Notes: generated from the letters alone by a model not told the origin. A stretch of 64,000 nucleotides of DNA from Streptomyces lomondensis (GCF_014651035.1 NZ_BMWC01000011.1:205877-269876); one strand, 5' to 3'; positions 23,219-32,464 are shown, numbered from the stretch's first letter. Program-made: numbers and translations.

Positions 23219-24559
23219 GTGATACGAGCCGTCTTTCAAGACCATCTGGCTTTCCTGGCTCTTGCCATTGCCATCACTCTGCTCGCCGGAGTAGCCACCT
23301 ACCTACTGTTCTCACGGCGCACCAACCGCACTCAAGCAGCCCTTTACGGACTTTGGGCATCCTCTACAGTCGGTCCACTGACTCTGACGACATGGGCGGG
23401 CAGTGGCCTAGCAACGGGCGAGTGCACCATAAACCCGGATGTGCTTGAAGCCTTCACCGGCACACAAGGGCAGCTCAACGTACTGCTACTGATGCCATTC
23501 GGCCTCTTCGCCGCTCTGGCCACCAGAAGACCACTGTTTTCCGCGGCTACCGGCATCGTCTTCATCGCAACTGTGGAGACCTCACAGGCTGTCGCCCCCT
23601 TCATCAGCCGGCTATGTGATAGCGATGACCTGGCCACCAATACTGCTGGCGTCCTTATGGGCACTATTATGGGCGCCGTCATCTGCCGCCGCATACACAG
23701 CACCCAATCGATGAGCAAGACCACGGTGCAGCGCACCACCGCGATCGGTGCTACCACAGTCGTTCTTATCACAGCGGCTTGGGCGACAGTCATCCACCCA
23801 GTACGCGCCGTCCTGCCCACCAAGGTTCCAGAAGCCACCGCGGCCCAGGTCCAAGCTCTTGACGGCGCTCTCAACAAGGCGTTCGAAGGGACTCATCGAA
23901 TCAGCAAGGCTGACTTCCTGGAAACATCTGGTGGCAAAGGCACAGTCACCGCTCAACTCCACGGAGGGTTCGCAGAAATAACCTGGCCGGATCGTGAACA
24001 ATTCACCGCCCATTTCACCCCGACCTATCACGGGGAAGGCACCTATGCCTACAAGGTCCCTGATGTAAGCCGCCCCACCCATACCGCGCAGGAAGCGGAG
24101 CGCGTCGCCACTCAATACGCCTCCCAGTACGCCCCATGGGCCCTTCGCCGCTCCAAGGTCACTGTACGGGCCATCGACGAGAAGGCCAATATTGGCTGGA
24201 TCGTCGAATGGCGCAGGTGGCGAGGAGAGGTGCTGATGCCCATGCGTCTCGACATTGTGATCGAACCATCAGGCGGCATGACTGACCTAATGGTGCGACA
24301 CATCAACGATCCGGAACTCCCGCAAGCTCGTATCAGCGAAGCTGAAGCATGGAAAAGGTTCGAGACCCGCTTCAAGCTCAAGCCTAGCGACGGCAAACGA
24401 GAAGAACCCATCTACCTGGCCGAGCGCCGCGACGGTCAATGGCGTATCCATTGGCGCCTCTCCTTCCAGGACAGGAACACCCTGCACTCGGCCGTTGTGG
24501 ACGCCACTGATGGAAGCATCCACCGCAACTCTTCCGAAGTGATTTCGCAGCCCCAGTAA
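23219..24559 (+). CDS. VanZ-like membrane protein with PepSY-like C-terminal region
   Basis: A 446-residue protein starting at GTG 23219 behind GGAGAGG. Residues 1-160 form four to five membrane segments with VanZ features: NVLLLMPFGLFAAL, then ETSQAVAPFISRLCDSDDLATNTAGVLMG. VanZ homologues confer low-level teicoplanin or lipoglycopeptide resistance, or have unknown envelope roles. A further membrane segment (about 175-192) leads to an extracytoplasmic part (about 200-446) with repeated alpha/beta units (AEAWKRFETRFKLK, VVDATDGSIHRNSS) that resemble PepSY/YcdB-type inhibitor domains. Codon use is clearly less GC-rich than in the core. The combination is unusual to me. It is the main cargo of the IS1380-bounded islet. 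Confidence 0.75.
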   Translation: MIRAVFQDHLAFLALAIAITLLAGVATYLLFSRRTNRTQAALYGLWASSTVGPLTLTTWAGSGLATGECTINPDVLEAFTGTQGQLNVLLLMPFGLFAALATRRPLFSAATGIVFIATVETSQAVAPFISRLCDSDDLATNTAGVLMGTIMGAVICRRIHSTQSMSKTTVQRTTAIGATTVVLITAAWATVIHPVRAVLPTKVPEATAAQVQALDGALNKAFEGTHRISKADFLETSGGKGTVTAQLHGGFAEITWPDREQFTAHFTPTYHGEGTYAYKVPDVSRPTHTAQEAERVATQYASQYAPWALRRSKVTVRAIDEKANIGWIVEWRRWRGEVLMPMRLDIVIEPSGGMTDLMVRHINDPELPQARISEAEAWKRFETRFKLKPSDGKREEPIYLAERRDGQWRIHWRLSFQDRNTLHSAVVDATDGSIHRNSSEVISQPQ

Positions 24560-24674
24560 GCGAGTATTAGCTGGCCCATGCGTAACATGATCACTTCGGA
24601 TCGCGGCAGCAGGAGAGTCGCTTCAGCGTCATGCGGAGCCTGCCCACGTGAAATGCCGCGCGGTCGCGGCCTTT

Positions 24675-24824
24675 TCAGCGGTGCCGCTCCAGGGTGAGGA
24701 CAGCCTTGGTGAGTGACGTCATGCGGCTCGGGCTGCACCGGGCGTGACGGAAGATTCGCCAGCGCTTCAGGCGGGCGATGCCTCTTTCGTGATGGGCCGC
24801 GACGGAGTCGGGGCCCATTTCGTT
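24675..24824 (-). pseudogene. Relic of a DDE_4/IS5-like transposase C-terminus
   Basis: About 49 codons read DSVAAHHERGIARLKRWR, then RIFRHARCSPSRMTSLTKAV and LTLERHR before a stop. This is the usual last helix pair of DDE_4-type (IS5-like) transposases, where the His/Glu-rich block is the catalytic end. Nothing upstream in this frame matches; it runs straight into the unrelated IS1380 remnant. This shows nested or sequential insertions at the site. Confidence 0.65.
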
Positions 24825-24934
24825 GTCGGTGGCCGGAGGCGGGCAGGCCGAGGACCCGGGTGTCGTCTCAGCTGGACGACGGGTTCCACTGCGGGGCTGG
24901 ATCCTCTTCTCGTAGGGACAGGGAAGTCCGCTGG

Positions 24935-26062
24935 TCAGCCGGGGTTCGGCAGGAGTGCGAGCCGTTCGAGGGCGTCTGTGATCTCGCGGGTCCAGGGCCA
25001 GTGGTGGGCGAGACGGAGGATGCGGCGCCGACCGGTGTGACGAGCTGGCCGGCCGCAGAGAACAGGTGGAACCGCAGACGGCGCGGTTCCCAGAGCCTTG
25101 CCTGGCTGGTAAGGGCGAGCATGGGCATCCAGGCCAGCAGGTCGAGAGAGCAATCTGGACGATCTCCAGCCAGACCCTGTTCTGCGCGGTGTCGTGCAGG
25201 GGGAGGTTGCGCATGCCGGTCGAACGTGCGGCCCGTATGCGGTCCTCCGCGCGGGCCCGCAGCCGGTGACGAAGCTCGAGGTCGGCGATCGGCCGGTCGG
25301 GGGTGTTGGTGACGAAGCAGGTGATCCGCATGCCGTCCGCATCCGTGATCCTCAACTGGGCTCCGGGGTGCGGCCGTTCTTTGCGGACGATCAGCCGCAG
25401 GCCCTTCGGCCACCCGATGAGGATGTCGCCGGTGAGCTCGGCGACCCAGGTCCTGTCACGGACTTCGCCGCTGTCTCGACGGCCGGTGTCCAGGCCGATG
25501 CGGGGATCTTCAGGACGTGCTGGTGAATGGCCTCGGTGATCACCATGCCGACTGAGTAGGACAGCCAGCGTCCGCGCTGGGCGAGCCAGGCCACGAACTC
25601 ATGGGTGCCGCCGCCGGAGTCGCAGCGGATAAGCGTTTGTCGTCGCCGCCGGTACCTCTTGGGTAGTTGGGCCAGGGCGAGGCGGGCGGTGGTGATGTGG
25701 TCGGCGGCCGTGTTCGAGCCCGCGTTGCCGGGGCGCAGGAGAGCGGCGACGAGTTCGCCGGTTCCTCCCGGGCCGTGGTCGACGAACCCCATGAGCGTGT
25801 GGTGGCCGTAGGTCTTCTTCCAGGTCGGGGCGGCGTCCTGTTTGTCCGAGTGCGCGACGACCAGCACCCCGTCCAGGTCCACGATCACAGCCCGTCGGCA
25901 TCAGGAACCTGGTCACCGGCCAACTCCCAGACAGTTCTGCGGACTCGGAACGTGCGGTGGGGATCGCGGTCAGCGCCTTCTCGCCCGAAGCGGCGAGGGT
26001 GTCGATCAACCGGGAGACCGTCGGATCGGAGGCGATCAGCCCGAACACGGCCGGCACCGGGC
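24935..26062 (-). pseudogene. IS1380-family transposase, copy 2, truncated and frameshifted
   Basis: The 5' end is missing. Similarity begins at PAVFGLIASDPTVSRLID (about 26062) and continues with VDLDGVLVVAHSDKQDAAP, MGFVDHGPGGTGELVAALLR, THEFVAWLAQRGRWLSYSVG and DADGMRITCFVTNTPDRPIAD. It ends at LERLALLPNPG (24935). Frame changes occur around 25890, 25480, 25150 and 25040. It keeps the segment after DADGMR that copy 1 lost, so the two copies decayed independently. It points the same way as copy 1. Confidence 0.87.
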
Positions 26063-26100
26063 GGCCCCGACAGTTCGTTCCTGGCGGGCCTCAGAAAGAC

Positions 26101-26685
26101 TCAGGTGTTGGCGGCGCCATAGTGCAGGACGTCGTCCTGTGGAAGCAGGTATCCGATATCCCGCGTCTGCGGCAGCTTTCCCGCCAACGTCGACGCGTCG
26201 GCGCAGCCGGAGACCTCGAAGCCGATGACGCCGAGGCTGAAGGGGGCGCTCTTGAACGTCTCGGTTCCGATGGCAGCGAGCCAGTCGTCCAGGGCACCGG
26301 ACCTGAAGAACGGCCGGCCGTCCCAGTACGCGACGTCCGCGTTGTCCAGCGCTCCCAGGGGGACGTAGAAGTCCAGCCAGTCGCTACTGTCGTCACCGCC
26401 GCGGATCGCCACGCAACCGCATACGACCAGCTGGCCGGTCGGCAGACGGACCTGACCGCGGAGATGGCCGTACTCGGTCAGAGAACCGACCGTGCACGGC
26501 ACGGGGTCCTGCTCCTCGGGTTCACGGTCGCTCCGCCCGAAGCAGCCGTGAACGTCCGCGGCGGACCACAGGGCACGCAGGAGGGCCTCAAGCCGGGCGT
26601 CATCAGTCGACCCCACCTCGATGGCCAACTCGTAGTAACCACCGGACCAGTTGTTCTGGTCCCGGAAGGCAGCAGGGCTCGTCAT
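26101..26685 (-). CDS. Hypothetical cytoplasmic protein
   Basis: A 194-residue protein starting MTSPAAFRDQNNWSGGYYEL at ATG 26685, with no signal peptide or membrane segment. It appears alpha/beta, with stretches such as EALLRALWSAADVHGCFG and DWLDFYVPLGALDNADVAYW. I recognise no family or catalytic motif. The frame extends upstream to 26856, but that part reads as basic low-quality sequence. It is next to the truncated IS1380 copy and divergent from the dienelactone hydrolase gene. Function unknown. Confidence 0.7.
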   Translation of the reverse strand: MTSPAAFRDQNNWSGGYYELAIEVGSTDDARLEALLRALWSAADVHGCFGRSDREPEEQDPVPCTVGSLTEYGHLRGQVRLPTGQLVVCGCVAIRGGDDSSDWLDFYVPLGALDNADVAYWDGRPFFRSGALDDWLAAIGTETFKSAPFSLGVIGFEVSGCADASTLAGKLPQTRDIGYLLPQDDVLHYGAANT

Positions 26686-26855
26686 GACGTGATCATGCCG
26701 CAGCGACCGGTGGGCTAGGCTGCGGCCATGACTACCGGGACGGCATCGCGCCGCACACGGATTGGTGACCCGGTGCTTTCCTGAGCGCCGCGCGGGCTCC
26801 GCCTCCGTCGTGTTGATCACAGGCTTCGGCACATCAACCACGACAGGAGAGTTCA

Positions 26856-27590
26856 ATGCCCCTCAAGACGCTGCTGATTCCCACCGCGGACGGCCAGGCC
26901 GACGCCTTCGCCGCCTTCCCCGACCACGGCGAGCAGCATCCAGGCGTGCTGATGTACGCGGACGGCTTCGGCATCCGGCCCGTGCTGCGGGAGATGGCCC
27001 GCGAGCTGGCCGGGCACGGGTACTACGTGCTGGTCCCCAACCTGTTCTACCGGCACGGCCCGGCACCGGTGATCGACCTTCCCGCGCACATCGGAGAAGA
27101 GGTCCGGCCCGCGCTCATGGCCCAGTTGATGCCGCTGATCGAGGCGCACACCGCCGAACGCGTACTGCGTGACGCCGACGCCTACCTCGGGTTCCTCACC
27201 ACCCAACCCGAGGTCGCCGCCGGTCCGGTCGCGGTGACCGGCTACTGCATAGGCGGCCTCCTGGCGGTGCGCACCGCCGCGGCCCACCCCGGCCGGGTGG
27301 CGGCCGTCGCCGCGTTCCATGGCCCCGTGGGCGCGGCCGGGCCCGGCACCCTCGCCGAGATCACCGCCCAGGTCCACTTCGGCCACGCCGAGAGCGACCT
27401 GACGCCCGAGGCCCTAGGCGAGCTCAACCGGGCCCTGGACGCCGCGCAGGTCGACTACACCTCCGAGATCTACCCCGGCACCGTGCACGGGTTCACCATG
27501 TCCGACACCGACGCCTTCGACCCGGCCGGACTGCAGCGCCACTGGGAGCGCCTGCTCCCCCTCCTCGACCGCACACTGGCCACCAGCTGA
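26856..27590 (+). CDS. Dienelactone hydrolase family protein
   Basis: A 244-residue alpha/beta hydrolase. The nucleophile is a cysteine, Cys131 in VTGYCIGG, as in carboxymethylenebutenolidase rather than the Ser of esterases. The acid lies in FGHAESD and the histidine in GTVHGFTM near the C-terminus. DLH enzymes open dienelactone in chloroaromatic degradation, but many actinobacterial members act on unknown lactones or esters. The start has GGAGAG upstream. It is convergent with a LysR regulator that may or may not control it; there is no aromatic catabolic gene nearby. Confidence 0.9.
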   Translation: MPLKTLLIPTADGQADAFAAFPDHGEQHPGVLMYADGFGIRPVLREMARELAGHGYYVLVPNLFYRHGPAPVIDLPAHIGEEVRPALMAQLMPLIEAHTAERVLRDADAYLGFLTTQPEVAAGPVAVTGYCIGGLLAVRTAAAHPGRVAAVAAFHGPVGAAGPGTLAEITAQVHFGHAESDLTPEALGELNRALDAAQVDYTSEIYPGTVHGFTMSDTDAFDPAGLQRHWERLLPLLDRTLATS

Positions 27591-27607
27591 AGCTCCGGCC
27601 CGCGGAG

Positions 27608-28555
27608 TCAGGCCGAGACGGGAGGGGCCTCCGCCCACCACGGACGCCAGGTCTCTCCCTCGGGCAGGCGCGGGCGCGTTGCCGTCAGGTGGTCGCGGAG
27701 GGCGGCGAGGCCCGGGTGCGGGTTGTCCGGCCGGCAGAGCAGGGAGTGCGGGTAGACCGGCGTCGGGTCCCGGAGCGGGACGAGCCGCAGGTCGTGGCCG
27801 ACGGGCCAGACGTGCGGGGTCCGTTCGCTGAGGAAGGTCGCCACGGTCGGGGAGCCGGCGATCGTGTCGAGGAGCGCTTCGAGGCCGAAGTTGGGCCCGA
27901 TGGTGTCGATGGTCGGCCCGAAGGCGGCGGCGAGTGCCTCGTAGTAGGCGTGCCACTCGGTGCCGGGCACGTTGCCCGGCATCCAGATCCGGTGCCCGGC
28001 CAGCTGGGCCGGGGTCACGGACTCCGCCCGGGCGAACTCGTGGTCGGGGCCGACGCACAGGTGCAGTGGCTCGTCGAGGACGGGGACGGCCTCGATGCCG
28101 TCGGGGAGCCGGTGTCCGGGCATGGTGACGGCCCGGAACGTGGCGTCGACGGCCCCGTCCCGGACAGCCGCCATGGCCGTATCCGCGTCGAACAGGGTGA
28201 CGACGTCCAGCGGGATCTCGGGGTGCGCCCGGTGGAAGTCCTGTACCAGCCCCCCGGTGGCGGCCCGGCGGCCCACGACGTCCACCCGCAGCGCACGGTC
28301 GCCGGGGCGCACGGCGGCGACCGCCCGTTCCTCCGCCTGGAGCAGGACCCGGGCGTGCGGCAGGAGCGCCTGCCCGTCGATGGTGAGCTCCGCACCGCGC
28401 GGCGTACGGACGAGCAGCCGCACCCCGAGGTCCTTCTCCAGCGCGGCGATCCGCTTCGACACGGCCTGCTGCGTGAGGGACAGGTCCACGGCGGCCTTCT
28501 GGAACTGCCCGGAGTCGGCGATCGCGACGAAGGCCCGTACGGCTTTGAGGTCCAC
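27608..28555 (-). CDS. LysR-family transcriptional regulator
   Basis: A 315-residue protein starting at GTG 28555. The winged helix-turn-helix (about 1-60) reads SGQFQKAAVDLSLTQQAVSK, RIAALEKDLGVRLLVRTPRG, the standard LysR pattern. The substrate-binding domain (about 85-300) follows. LysR regulators usually control a divergent or nearby gene, but the neighbours here are convergent (dienelactone hydrolase, 17 bases between stops) or tandem upstream (ABC operon), so the target is not evident. The last 25 residues are Trp/Pro-rich (EGETWRPWWAEAPP). Confidence 0.9.
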   Translation of the reverse strand: MDLKAVRAFVAIADSGQFQKAAVDLSLTQQAVSKRIAALEKDLGVRLLVRTPRGAELTIDGQALLPHARVLLQAEERAVAAVRPGDRALRVDVVGRRAATGGLVQDFHRAHPEIPLDVVTLFDADTAMAAVRDGAVDATFRAVTMPGHRLPDGIEAVPVLDEPLHLCVGPDHEFARAESVTPAQLAGHRIWMPGNVPGTEWHAYYEALAAAFGPTIDTIGPNFGLEALLDTIAGSPTVATFLSERTPHVWPVGHDLRLVPLRDPTPVYPHSLLCRPDNPHPGLAALRDHLTATRPRLPEGETWRPWWAEAPPVSA

Positions 28556-28581
28556 GGCGACAACCTAGCCAGACGCCCTCG

Positions 28582-29223
28582 CTAGACCCCGCCCCGCCCC
28601 CACCGCCGCCGCACCGGCTCCACCGCACACACCCCGCCCACCAGCACCGCCCCGGCCAGGACCACCGCCCACCGGTCGTGGGCCGCCGCCCAGCGGTCGT
28701 CCTCCACCGGGACGAACAGGGCCCAGCGCTTGGGCCAGAACAGCACGGCCAGGACCGCCGAGGTCAGCAGGCCCGCCGCCACCAGCGGCCCGGGCCGGGT
28801 GACATCGGTGAAGCGCACCGCGGCCGCCGCGCCGGTCACCGCCAGGACGAAGGCGGCCCCGGCCTCCAGCGTGAGGTCGGCGACCGGGGGCCGTACGTCC
28901 GGCGGCACGAGCAGGAGGGCCGACGTCCACCAGGCCGCCACGGCGGGCAGGACGAGGGCCACGCGCAGGGCGACGCGCAACGGGCGCGGGGCCGGCACGG
29001 TGGCCGTGGTGTGCCGGGCCGGGTCGTCCAGGAGGAAGACCAGGCCCATCGCGAAGGCCAGGACGGCGGCCCGCAGCAGGGGCAGGGACAGCCGTTCGCC
29101 CGTCTCGCCCGTCGTCCGCGTCAGCGCGGCGAGCAGCAGCCCCGCCACCCCGGCCGCGCCGACCAGGCGCCACGGCAGGGTCCGGCAGGCGGGGAGGACC
29201 AACGCCCTTGTCAGTCCAGGCAC
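28582..29223 (-). CDS. Membrane protein in sigma/ABC operon
   Basis: A 213-residue protein with five to six membrane segments, starting at GTG 29223 (VPGLTRALVLPACRTLPWRL), which overlaps the end of the upstream permease gene by 13 bases. It therefore is the last gene of the ECF sigma - anti-sigma - ABC operon. No family recognised. Size, topology and coupling suggest an accessory membrane subunit of the transporter. The frame stays open upstream to 29790, but only as shadow of the permease gene. Confidence 0.72.
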   Translation of the reverse strand: MPGLTRALVLPACRTLPWRLVGAAGVAGLLLAALTRTTGETGERLSLPLLRAAVLAFAMGLVFLLDDPARHTTATVPAPRPLRVALRVALVLPAVAAWWTSALLLVPPDVRPPVADLTLEAGAAFVLAVTGAAAAVRFTDVTRPGPLVAAGLLTSAVLAVLFWPKRWALFVPVEDDRWAAAHDRWAVVLAGAVLVGGVCAVEPVRRRWGRGGV

Positions 29224-30731
29224 TTGTCGTCCCCCTCGGGTGCCGGCACGCCCAGCAGCTGCGCGGCCCGGGCCGCCGTCACCTTCGGCGAGGTCAGCTC
29301 GGCCCAGCGGTCCTTCACCCGGGCGGTGACCTCGCCCCGGGGCCGCTCGAACAGCGCGCGCAGCACCTCCGTCTGGGCCGCGGTCATGTACAGGCCGTCC
29401 GTCGGCTGGAGCACGGAGTCCGAGCCGGTCACGGTGTCGTTGAGGCGGACCCGGCGCAGTGCCGCCATCGGGTCGGACTCCCAGCCCAGGGCCAGCCACA
29501 TGACGGTGACGATGCGGCCGTCGCAGATCGAGGTCGACGCCTTCTCGTTCCCCGCGACCAGCACTCCGGCGACGGCGGCGGAGAACTCGGGGACGCGGTT
29601 GCCGCCCCACTGGGTGCCCACGGTCACCTCGTGCGGACGCTCCAGGGGGGTCAGCGCGGCATCGCCGGTGAGGCCGTAGCGGGCGTCGACCCGCTGCCGT
29701 ACGACGACGTCCTGCACCTGTGCGCGGCCACCGGCCAGGGACCGCACGCGGTCCACCACCCCGGCCCAGTCGTCGACCCGGGGCTGCCACTCGGGGAACG
29801 CGCAGTACGTCGACCCGTCCCGCCGGGCGCAGGACTGCACCTGCTCCGGGTCGAGCGTGGCCCGTTCACGAGCCCGGACCAGTTCGGGGGAGTCGCCGCG
29901 CGCCTGGGCCACCCCGCCCAGGAGTGTCATGGCCACCGCCCCGGCGACTCCGGCGACGACCACCGGCTTGCGTCCGCCCGCCATCAGTACCGCCAGCAGC
30001 CCCAGGCTCAGGGCCAGCCCGGCCAGGTACAGGGCGTGCCAGCCGGCGGGCCGGCCCAGCAGGTCGGACGGCAGCGTGTTGCTGGTCGACTCGACGACCA
30101 CCGGCACCAGCCACCTCTCCCAGCCCTCGCCCGACCCCGTACCGAAGACGGACAGGAACAGGCAGAACACGACCAGCAGCGGCGCGGCGAGAGCCGACCT
30201 CACCAGCCCCGCGACCAGCAGCCCGGCCAGCCCGAACAGCAGCACGGTCAGCGGTCCCACGAGCAGTTCGCCCATCGAGCCGCGCCCGATCGCGCCGGGC
30301 CGGAGCGCCTCCCAGCCGAACTGCGCGGCCACGCACACCCCGGTGAGCAGGGCCGCGGCCACGACCGACAGCGCATGGGCGGCCGTACGCCGCCACGGCG
30401 GGAGGGCCAGCACCCCGAAGTGCTGTTCCGTGCCGTGCCGCCGCGAGCGCAGCGCGGCGTGGTTGACGCACAGCAGGACCGCGAGGCCGACCAGCATCGG
30501 CGCGGTCTGGGTGGCGCGGTCGGCGTCCTGGAGGGCCGGGTAGCCGCCCCAGGCCTTGCCGGAGCGCCACACGGTCCAGCCGAGGTACACGGCGAAGGCG
30601 AGGAGCACCGGCACCCTCGTCAGCAGCCGGCGCGTCTCGAACAGGGCCAGGGCCGCCACGGCCGCCCAGGATCCGCCGGGCTCGTCCCGTACGGTCGGTG
30701 GGGCGGCCGGCGTCCGCAGCACCGCGGTCAT
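29211..30731 (-). CDS. ABC transporter permease with large extracytoplasmic part
   Basis: A 506-residue membrane protein. Residues 1 to about 280 hold six to eight membrane segments, and the remaining about 220 residues (from GVAQARGDSPELV) are soluble with three cysteines, probably outside the cell. The start ATG 30731 overlaps the ATPase gene stop by four bases, so it is co-translated with it. ABC-2-like permeases of this shape often export lipids, peptides or drugs, but the soluble half is unusual and unrecognised. The regulation is likely by the upstream ECF sigma and anti-sigma factor. Confidence 0.75.
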   Translation of the reverse strand: MTAVLRTPAAPPTVRDEPGGSWAAVAALALFETRRLLTRVPVLLAFAVYLGWTVWRSGKAWGGYPALQDADRATQTAPMLVGLAVLLCVNHAALRSRRHGTEQHFGVLALPPWRRTAAHALSVVAAALLTGVCVAAQFGWEALRPGAIGRGSMGELLVGPLTVLLFGLAGLLVAGLVRSALAAPLLVVFCLFLSVFGTGSGEGWERWLVPVVVESTSNTLPSDLLGRPAGWHALYLAGLALSLGLLAVLMAGGRKPVVVAGVAGAVAMTLLGGVAQARGDSPELVRARERATLDPEQVQSCARRDGSTYCAFPEWQPRVDDWAGVVDRVRSLAGGRAQVQDVVVRQRVDARYGLTGDAALTPLERPHEVTVGTQWGGNRVPEFSAAVAGVLVAGNEKASTSICDGRIVTVMWLALGWESDPMAALRRVRLNDTVTGSDSVLQPTDGLYMTAAQTEVLRALFERPRGEVTARVKDRWAELTSPKVTAARAAQLLGVPAPEGDDKCLD

Positions 30732-31588
30732 GCCGACACCTCCGCTCCGGCGCCGTCGAGCGTGAGCAGGTAGCCGTCCTCCAGGGTCGGTTCGAGCAGC
30801 TCGGCCCCGGCCGGCGGCTCCCCCACGTTGCGGAAGGTCCCGGTCCCCGTGCGCCACCCCGCCTTCGCGCCCGGATCGCGTTCCGTACTGCTCCACACCC
30901 GCCCCTCGGCCCGCGCGGTCAGCTCGGCCGGGGTGCCCTCGAACCGGACCCGGCCGCCGGCCATGACCAGGACCCGGTGGCAGAGCATCGCCACGTCCTC
31001 CGTCTGGTGGGTGGACAGCAGCACCGTGCGCCCCTCCCCGGCCCTCGCGATCAACTCCCGGAAACGCATCCGCTGTTCGGGGTCGAGACCGACGGTCGGC
31101 TCGTCCAGCACCAGGAACCCGGGGTCACCGACCAGGGCGGCCCCCAGGGCGACCCGCTGCCGCATCCCCCCGGACAGCTTGCGGATGCGCTTGCCGCGCA
31201 CATCCGCGAGGCCGACCTCGTCGAGCACCCGCCGCACCTCCCGGTGCCGGGCGCCCCGGTCGGTCATCTCCTTCAGGATCGCCACGTAGTCGACGAACTC
31301 GAAGGCCGTGAAGTCCGGGTGGAACCCCGGCGTCTGCGGCAGGTAGCCCAGCCGGCGCCGTACCTCCTGGCGCCCCCGGGCGGTGGCCGGGTCGTGTCCG
31401 AGCACGGTGAAGGCGCCCCGGTCGGCGGGCCGGGCCGTGGCGAGCACCCGCAGCAGCGTGGTCTTTCCGGCGCCGTTGGGCCCGAGCAGTCCGGTGACGC
31501 CACCGGTCAGCCGCAGCGACACGTCGTCGAGGGCCCGGGTGCCGCCGTAGCGGAGGCAGAGCCCGGAGGCGGACACGGTGGTGGTCAT
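30728..31588 (-). CDS. ABC transporter ATP-binding protein
   Basis: A 286-residue ATPase with Walker A GPNGAGKTT, Q-loop YLPQTPGF, signature LSGGMRQRV, Walker B FLVLDEPTVGLD and switch His in LSTHQTEDV. The extra C-terminal 70 residues are typical of drug/lipid exporter ATPases (ABC-2 type). It overlaps both neighbours by four bases, the anti-sigma gene upstream and the permease downstream, which places it in a tightly coupled operon. Confidence 0.92.
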   Translation of the reverse strand: MTTTVSASGLCLRYGGTRALDDVSLRLTGGVTGLLGPNGAGKTTLLRVLATARPADRGAFTVLGHDPATARGRQEVRRRLGYLPQTPGFHPDFTAFEFVDYVAILKEMTDRGARHREVRRVLDEVGLADVRGKRIRKLSGGMRQRVALGAALVGDPGFLVLDEPTVGLDPEQRMRFRELIARAGEGRTVLLSTHQTEDVAMLCHRVLVMAGGRVRFEGTPAELTARAEGRVWSSTERDPGAKAGWRTGTGTFRNVGEPPAGAELLEPTLEDGYLLTLDGAGAEVSA

Positions 31589-32421
31589 ACGGCACGTCCC
31601 TGGAAGAGGTCGAATCGGTCACGGAGCAGGAAGAGCAGCCCGGCGGCGAGCGCGGCGACCAGCGCCGCCACGCCCTGCCCGGCCGCGGTGAACGGCGCGA
31701 GCGGAGCGTCCGCCCCCGCCCGCAGCGCGTCGGCCGCCAGCAGCAGCCCGAGCCACGCCCCGCCCACCAGGGACGGCGCGAGCACCGGCCCCAGCCGGGG
31801 CGTCAGCGCGAGCCCGGTCGCGGTGAGCGCCAGCGCGGGCAGCAGCCAGGCCAGCGCGTGCAGCCCGTACGCGGGCAGCGCCAGCGTCGCCAGCCCGTTC
31901 AGCGCGAGCACGACGACCAGCACGGCCACCGTCCGGATCATCAGCAGCCGGAACCCGTGCATCGGCGCGACGACGGCCATCTCGTACGTCGGGTCCAGCG
32001 CGGGCCCGTACGACAGAGCCACCCCCGCCAGCGGCAGCAGCGGCGCGAGGGCCAGGAAGAGGGTGGGGAACTCCCCGCCCCGCACGGCATGCCCCGCGCC
32101 CACGCTCAGCAGCAGCACGGCGACCACGGCCCCGAGCCAGGACCGCCGCAGCACCGGCGCCGCCGCCAGCAGCCGCGCGGTGTGCCCGGCCACTCCGACC
32201 CGGACGAGCAGCGACTCCAGCAGCCCCGTCCGGGGCGCGTCCAGCTCGGCGTCGAGCCGCTCCCACCCCGCGTCGACAGCGACCGGGTCGGCGACCTCGG
32301 CCAGCACCCCGCGGCACTGCGCGCAGGAGGTCAGATGCGCGTCAGCGGACCAGAGCGCGGGCGCCTGGAGCTCGCCCCGCGCGTAGGCGATCAGATCGTC
32401 CTCGGGTACGTGCCAGCTCAT
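31585..32421 (-). CDS. Zinc-finger anti-sigma factor with multiple membrane segments
   Basis: A 278-residue protein. The N-terminal zf-HC2 domain has the H-x3-C-x2-C zinc motif (His29, Cys33, Cys36 in HLTSCAQC). After a cytoplasmic linker, the rest (about 85-270) forms six membrane segments rather than the single anchor of classic RsrA/RseA-like proteins. It lies 43 bases after the ECF sigma gene, so it should hold that sigma factor inactive, releasing it on an envelope signal. It overlaps the ABC ATPase by four bases, suggesting that the transporter is part of the response or the sensing. The cognate sigma gene appears frameshifted here. Confidence 0.85.
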   Translation of the reverse strand: MSWHVPEDDLIAYARGELQAPALWSADAHLTSCAQCRGVLAEVADPVAVDAGWERLDAELDAPRTGLLESLLVRVGVAGHTARLLAAAPVLRRSWLGAVVAVLLLSVGAGHAVRGGEFPTLFLALAPLLPLAGVALSYGPALDPTYEMAVVAPMHGFRLLMIRTVAVLVVVLALNGLATLALPAYGLHALAWLLPALALTATGLALTPRLGPVLAPSLVGGAWLGLLLAADALRAGADAPLAPFTAAGQGVAALVAALAAGLLFLLRDRFDLFQGRAV

Positions 32422-32464
32422 GAGGTCACCTCCGGCCGCCGCAGCCGTTCCCGTCCGTGCCACC

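Larger units (their letters stand above)
21161..26062. mobile_element. Fossil composite element: islet between two IS1380 remnants
   Basis: Two decayed IS1380-family transposases in the same orientation (21161-22483 and 24935-26062) bracket two genes of visibly lower GC content; one 60-base line that I counted (23881-23940) has 31 G+C, against roughly 70% in the rest of the window. A relic of an unrelated transposase (24675-24824) lies just inside the second copy. The arrangement resembles a composite transposon that delivered the islet and then lost mobility. No target-site duplication could be defined by eye. Confidence 0.65.

Noticed and set aside
26686..26856. N-terminal extension of the hypothetical protein at 26101-26685
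   Set aside because: The added residues are basic low-quality sequence and overlap the divergent promoter region.
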